A stretch of DNA of 14,335 nucleotides from Lishizhenia sp. (GTDB taxonomy: Bacteria > Bacteroidota > Bacteroidia > Flavobacteriales_D > Crocinitomicaceae): NCBI GenBank assembly GCA_007117055.1, contig SKHH01000288.1, positions 1 through 14,335 of the forward strand, written 5' to 3'. The notes below the pieces were generated by a model. That model was not told where the DNA came from and made no database searches. It saw nothing but the letters and a program-made list of their open reading frames with translations. Position 1 is the stretch's first letter. Each line of letters opens with the position of its first letter. Shown piece after piece: positions 12,673-14,335 of the stretch. The position numbers and the translations under genes are program-made.

Positions 12673-13710
12673 ATGGAAAAAGATATTCGAGCGATACGCA
12701 AACTACTCATAATAATGATCGTTACATTAGTGCTTTATCTATTGAAAGTATTGTCTATCATATTTGTTCCATTGGTTTTTGCTTTATTCGGAGCTTTGGT
12801 TTTTATGCCTTTATTACGTTGGTTTCAGCGTAGAAAAATCCCCAATATTTTTGGACTGCTGTTGGTCCTACTCTTTATCGCTGGAGGACTAAAGGTTGGC
12901 TACGAGGTGGTACGCTACTCTGGAAAGGAATTGGCTAGCTCAAATAAGGATTTTTACGCAAAATTCGACAAAAAACTAAACGATGTTATTCACCCCGTAA
13001 TGGATTTTATTGGTATTGAAGCAGAAGAGGGTGAATCGGACTTAGAAGCTTTATTACACAGTGAAAAGTTCACTGCGAATGTGTTTGGGAATGTTGGAAA
13101 TACGCTCAATTTCACACGTAAATTCGTGAGCATGTTATTAATGACCATTTTCTTTATGATATTACTATTGGCTGGTTCAGTCAATATCCAAAAAGTAATG
13201 GAATTACTCATTTTCAAACAACGTTTTTCGTCTATAAAAACCTTTCGACAAATAGAACAAGACATTCTGAAATTTATTGTAGTAAAGTTTATCCTGAGTC
13301 TTTTCACAGGTATAGGTTTCGGTATCGCTTGTTATAGTTTTGGCGTTAGTTTTCCATTTTTCTGGGGACTTTTTGCTTTTCTCATTAATTTCATTCAAAT
13401 GATTGGGTCTGTTATTTCTGTAATTGTTTTATCTGCCTTTGCTTTAGTTGAACTCGATCAAACTGGAACGTTGTTGTTCTTTGTTCTTATCATTGCAGGT
13501 ATTCAAATACTTTTCGGTGGGATTTTAGAACCTATTCTAATGGGTAAATCATTCTCTATAAATACCGTAACCGTTCTCATCATGTTAGCATTATGGGGCT
13601 TTATTTGGGGAATTCCAGGTTTGATCCTTTCTATTCCTATTACAGCATTGATCAAGAAAATTCTAGAGCAGTTCCCTGGCACTGCCGTCTATGCTCGCAT
13701 TATGTCATAG
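12673..13710 (+). CDS. AI-2E/PerM-family membrane transporter
   Basis: From the ATG at 12673 the product is a 345-residue polytopic inner-membrane protein of the AI-2E (PerM/YdiK/TqsA) family. It has two closely spaced hydrophobic helices near the start (about 11-45), a third at about 54-74, and a large soluble loop (about 75-150) rich in acidic residues. Further helices follow at about 155-170 and from about 205 to 330, including the conserved QILFGGILEPILMGKSFSINTVTVL stretch near the end. The name comes from E. coli TqsA, implicated in autoinducer-2 export; other members act in ion or antiporter roles, so a quorum-sensing role should not be assumed. An in-frame TTG at 12652 lies inside the promoter and is rejected as start. 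The gene is divergent from ygiQ. Confidence 0.92.
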   Translation: MEKDIRAIRKLLIIMIVTLVLYLLKVLSIIFVPLVFALFGALVFMPLLRWFQRRKIPNIFGLLLVLLFIAGGLKVGYEVVRYSGKELASSNKDFYAKFDKKLNDVIHPVMDFIGIEAEEGESDLEALLHSEKFTANVFGNVGNTLNFTRKFVSMLLMTIFFMILLLAGSVNIQKVMELLIFKQRFSSIKTFRQIEQDILKFIVVKFILSLFTGIGFGIACYSFGVSFPFFWGLFAFLINFIQMIGSVISVIVLSAFALVELDQTGTLLFFVLIIAGIQILFGGILEPILMGKSFSINTVTVLIMLALWGFIWGIPGLILSIPITALIKKILEQFPGTAVYARIMS

Positions 13711-13943
13711 AACTCGGGTACAATAGGTTTTAAGGAGTAAGCATGTTTTTTTGTGAACTATAACTACTTGTTAAACAAGTAAATAAAGTAGCTTCGACAC
13801 AAATAAAACATATCTATGCCCTGAATACGATGTTCTTCCCTACAATCAGCATTCCTATATTTATACTGAAGCAGTGAGTATTACATTCGGTTATAGGCAG
13901 TAAAAATTCGGATAGCATTATTCTTAAAAAAAACAACACCTCA
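13711..13943. other. Intergenic region between convergent genes
   Basis: These 233 bases separate the permease gene from the TonB-dependent receptor gene and hold no reading frame I can support. There is a short inverted repeat, TACTTG/CAAGTA (13765-13781, 5-nt loop), without a T-tract. A run of eight A (13926-13933) becomes a T-tract on the minus strand just after the receptor stop, but I see no good hairpin before it. No clear terminator is visible for either gene. Confidence 0.4.
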
Positions 13944-14335
13944 TTAGAATGTATAACTCACTCGCGCAAAGAAATTAATTCCAGGTTGAGGAATTCCGGG
14001 ACCTAAGTTTTTCAAGGGTGATAAATGAGCAATATATTCGGTATTTAACATGTTTCTAACCCCTAGATTCACCCCTAATTTCTCACCGTAAGAAAGCTTT
14101 ACGGCTAAGTTAACTAAATGAAAGCCGTCTGTTGGTGCTTCAAATTCAGCTACTCTATCTTGCGTTAAAAAGAACTGATGTTCTAACACAACATGTTCCA
14201 CTTTCAATTTATGCTTATTGTTAATATCAAATCGAATGCGTGAATTCAAATTAGGTTGAGGTATTAAATTGATAGGATTAGCAGATTGATCTTCAGCTAT
14301 GGTCAAACTAAAGTCCGACGACAAATGCAAACGGT
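13944..14335 (-). CDS. TonB-dependent outer-membrane receptor, C-terminal part
   Basis: The frame is open to the right edge, so only the last 130 or so residues are present; the N-terminal signal, plug and most of the barrel lie outside. The visible part is alternating beta strands of an outer-membrane barrel. It includes LVNLAVKLSYGEKLGVNLGVRNMLNTEYIAHLSPLKNLGIPQPG-like text (here GPGIPQPG) and ends in FARVSYTF, with the terminal Phe expected for recognition by the BAM machinery. The NxLNTxY and HLSxLKxxG pattern is common at the end of TonB-dependent receptors for iron complexes or metals in Bacteroidota. The ligand cannot be inferred. The TTG at 14330 is an internal codon, not the start. 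Confidence 0.88.
   Translation of the reverse strand, partial: RLHLSSDFSLTIAEDQSANPINLIPQPNLNSRIRFDINNKHKLKVEHVVLEHQFFLTQDRVAEFEAPTDGFHLVNLAVKLSYGEKLGVNLGVRNMLNTEYIAHLSPLKNLGPGIPQPGINFFARVSYTF

Noticed and set aside
13765..13781. Inverted repeat TACTTG/CAAGTA after the permease gene
   Set aside because: Short stem with no T-tract in either direction; neither terminator nor clear operator can be supported.
1..14335. Search for CRISPR, tRNA/rRNA, insertion sequence, toxin-antitoxin or defence genes
   Set aside because: No spaced repeats, no transposase or nuclease motifs and no RNA gene folds were seen; the content is core genome and single surface or envelope genes.

Overview
The window looks like an ordinary stretch of chromosome from a low-G+C member of the Bacteroidota, most likely the Flavobacteriia. 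Three things point there. First, promoters fit the Bacteroidota pattern TTTG / about 19 nt / TAnnTTTG, for example before rimP and before the secreted hydrolase. Second, most genes lack a clear Shine-Dalgarno. Third, a secreted protein ends in a type IX secretion (T9SS) sorting domain, and the right edge holds the C-terminus of a TonB-dependent outer-membrane receptor. The genus cannot be fixed from the sequence.

Layout, left to right. Positions 1-289 hold the probable first codons of a leftward gene and a long divergent intergenic region. At 290-2257 is a CASTOR/POLLUX-type ion channel with two RCK-like domains. At 2449-3231 is an SDR-family protein whose catalytic Tyr and Lys are replaced. 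Positions 3252-7910 are the conserved translation/transcription operon rimP-nusA-infB, driven by a strong-looking promoter. A perfect 8-bp hairpin plus U-tract sits in its leader, just before rimP, and suggests an attenuator. A terminator follows infB (7980-8009).

Next comes an isolated small Cys-rich lipoprotein gene (8127-8321) with its own promoter and terminator. A secreted SGNH hydrolase with a probable DNRLRE/CBM96-like beta domain and a T9SS tail follows (8426-10054), then a small acidic protein of unknown function (10136-10495). Convergent to these is a YgiQ-family radical SAM gene (minus strand, 10595-12520). Divergent from ygiQ is an AI-2E/PerM-family membrane permease (12673-13710). 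The window ends in the 3' part of a TonB-dependent receptor gene on the minus strand.

The clearest functional unit is rimP-nusA-infB: 30S maturation, transcription elongation/termination, and translation initiation. The other genes are single transcription units with housekeeping or cell-surface roles. In three genes (SGNH hydrolase, ygiQ, permease) the Bacteroidota -7 box lies inside the longest open frame, so the real start is downstream of the longest-ORF start. I see no CRISPR, tRNA, rRNA, transposon or defence island. The most interesting points are the terminator-like leader before rimP-nusA-infB, the degenerate SDR active site, the T9SS-exported SGNH hydrolase and the stand-alone Cys-rich lipoprotein.
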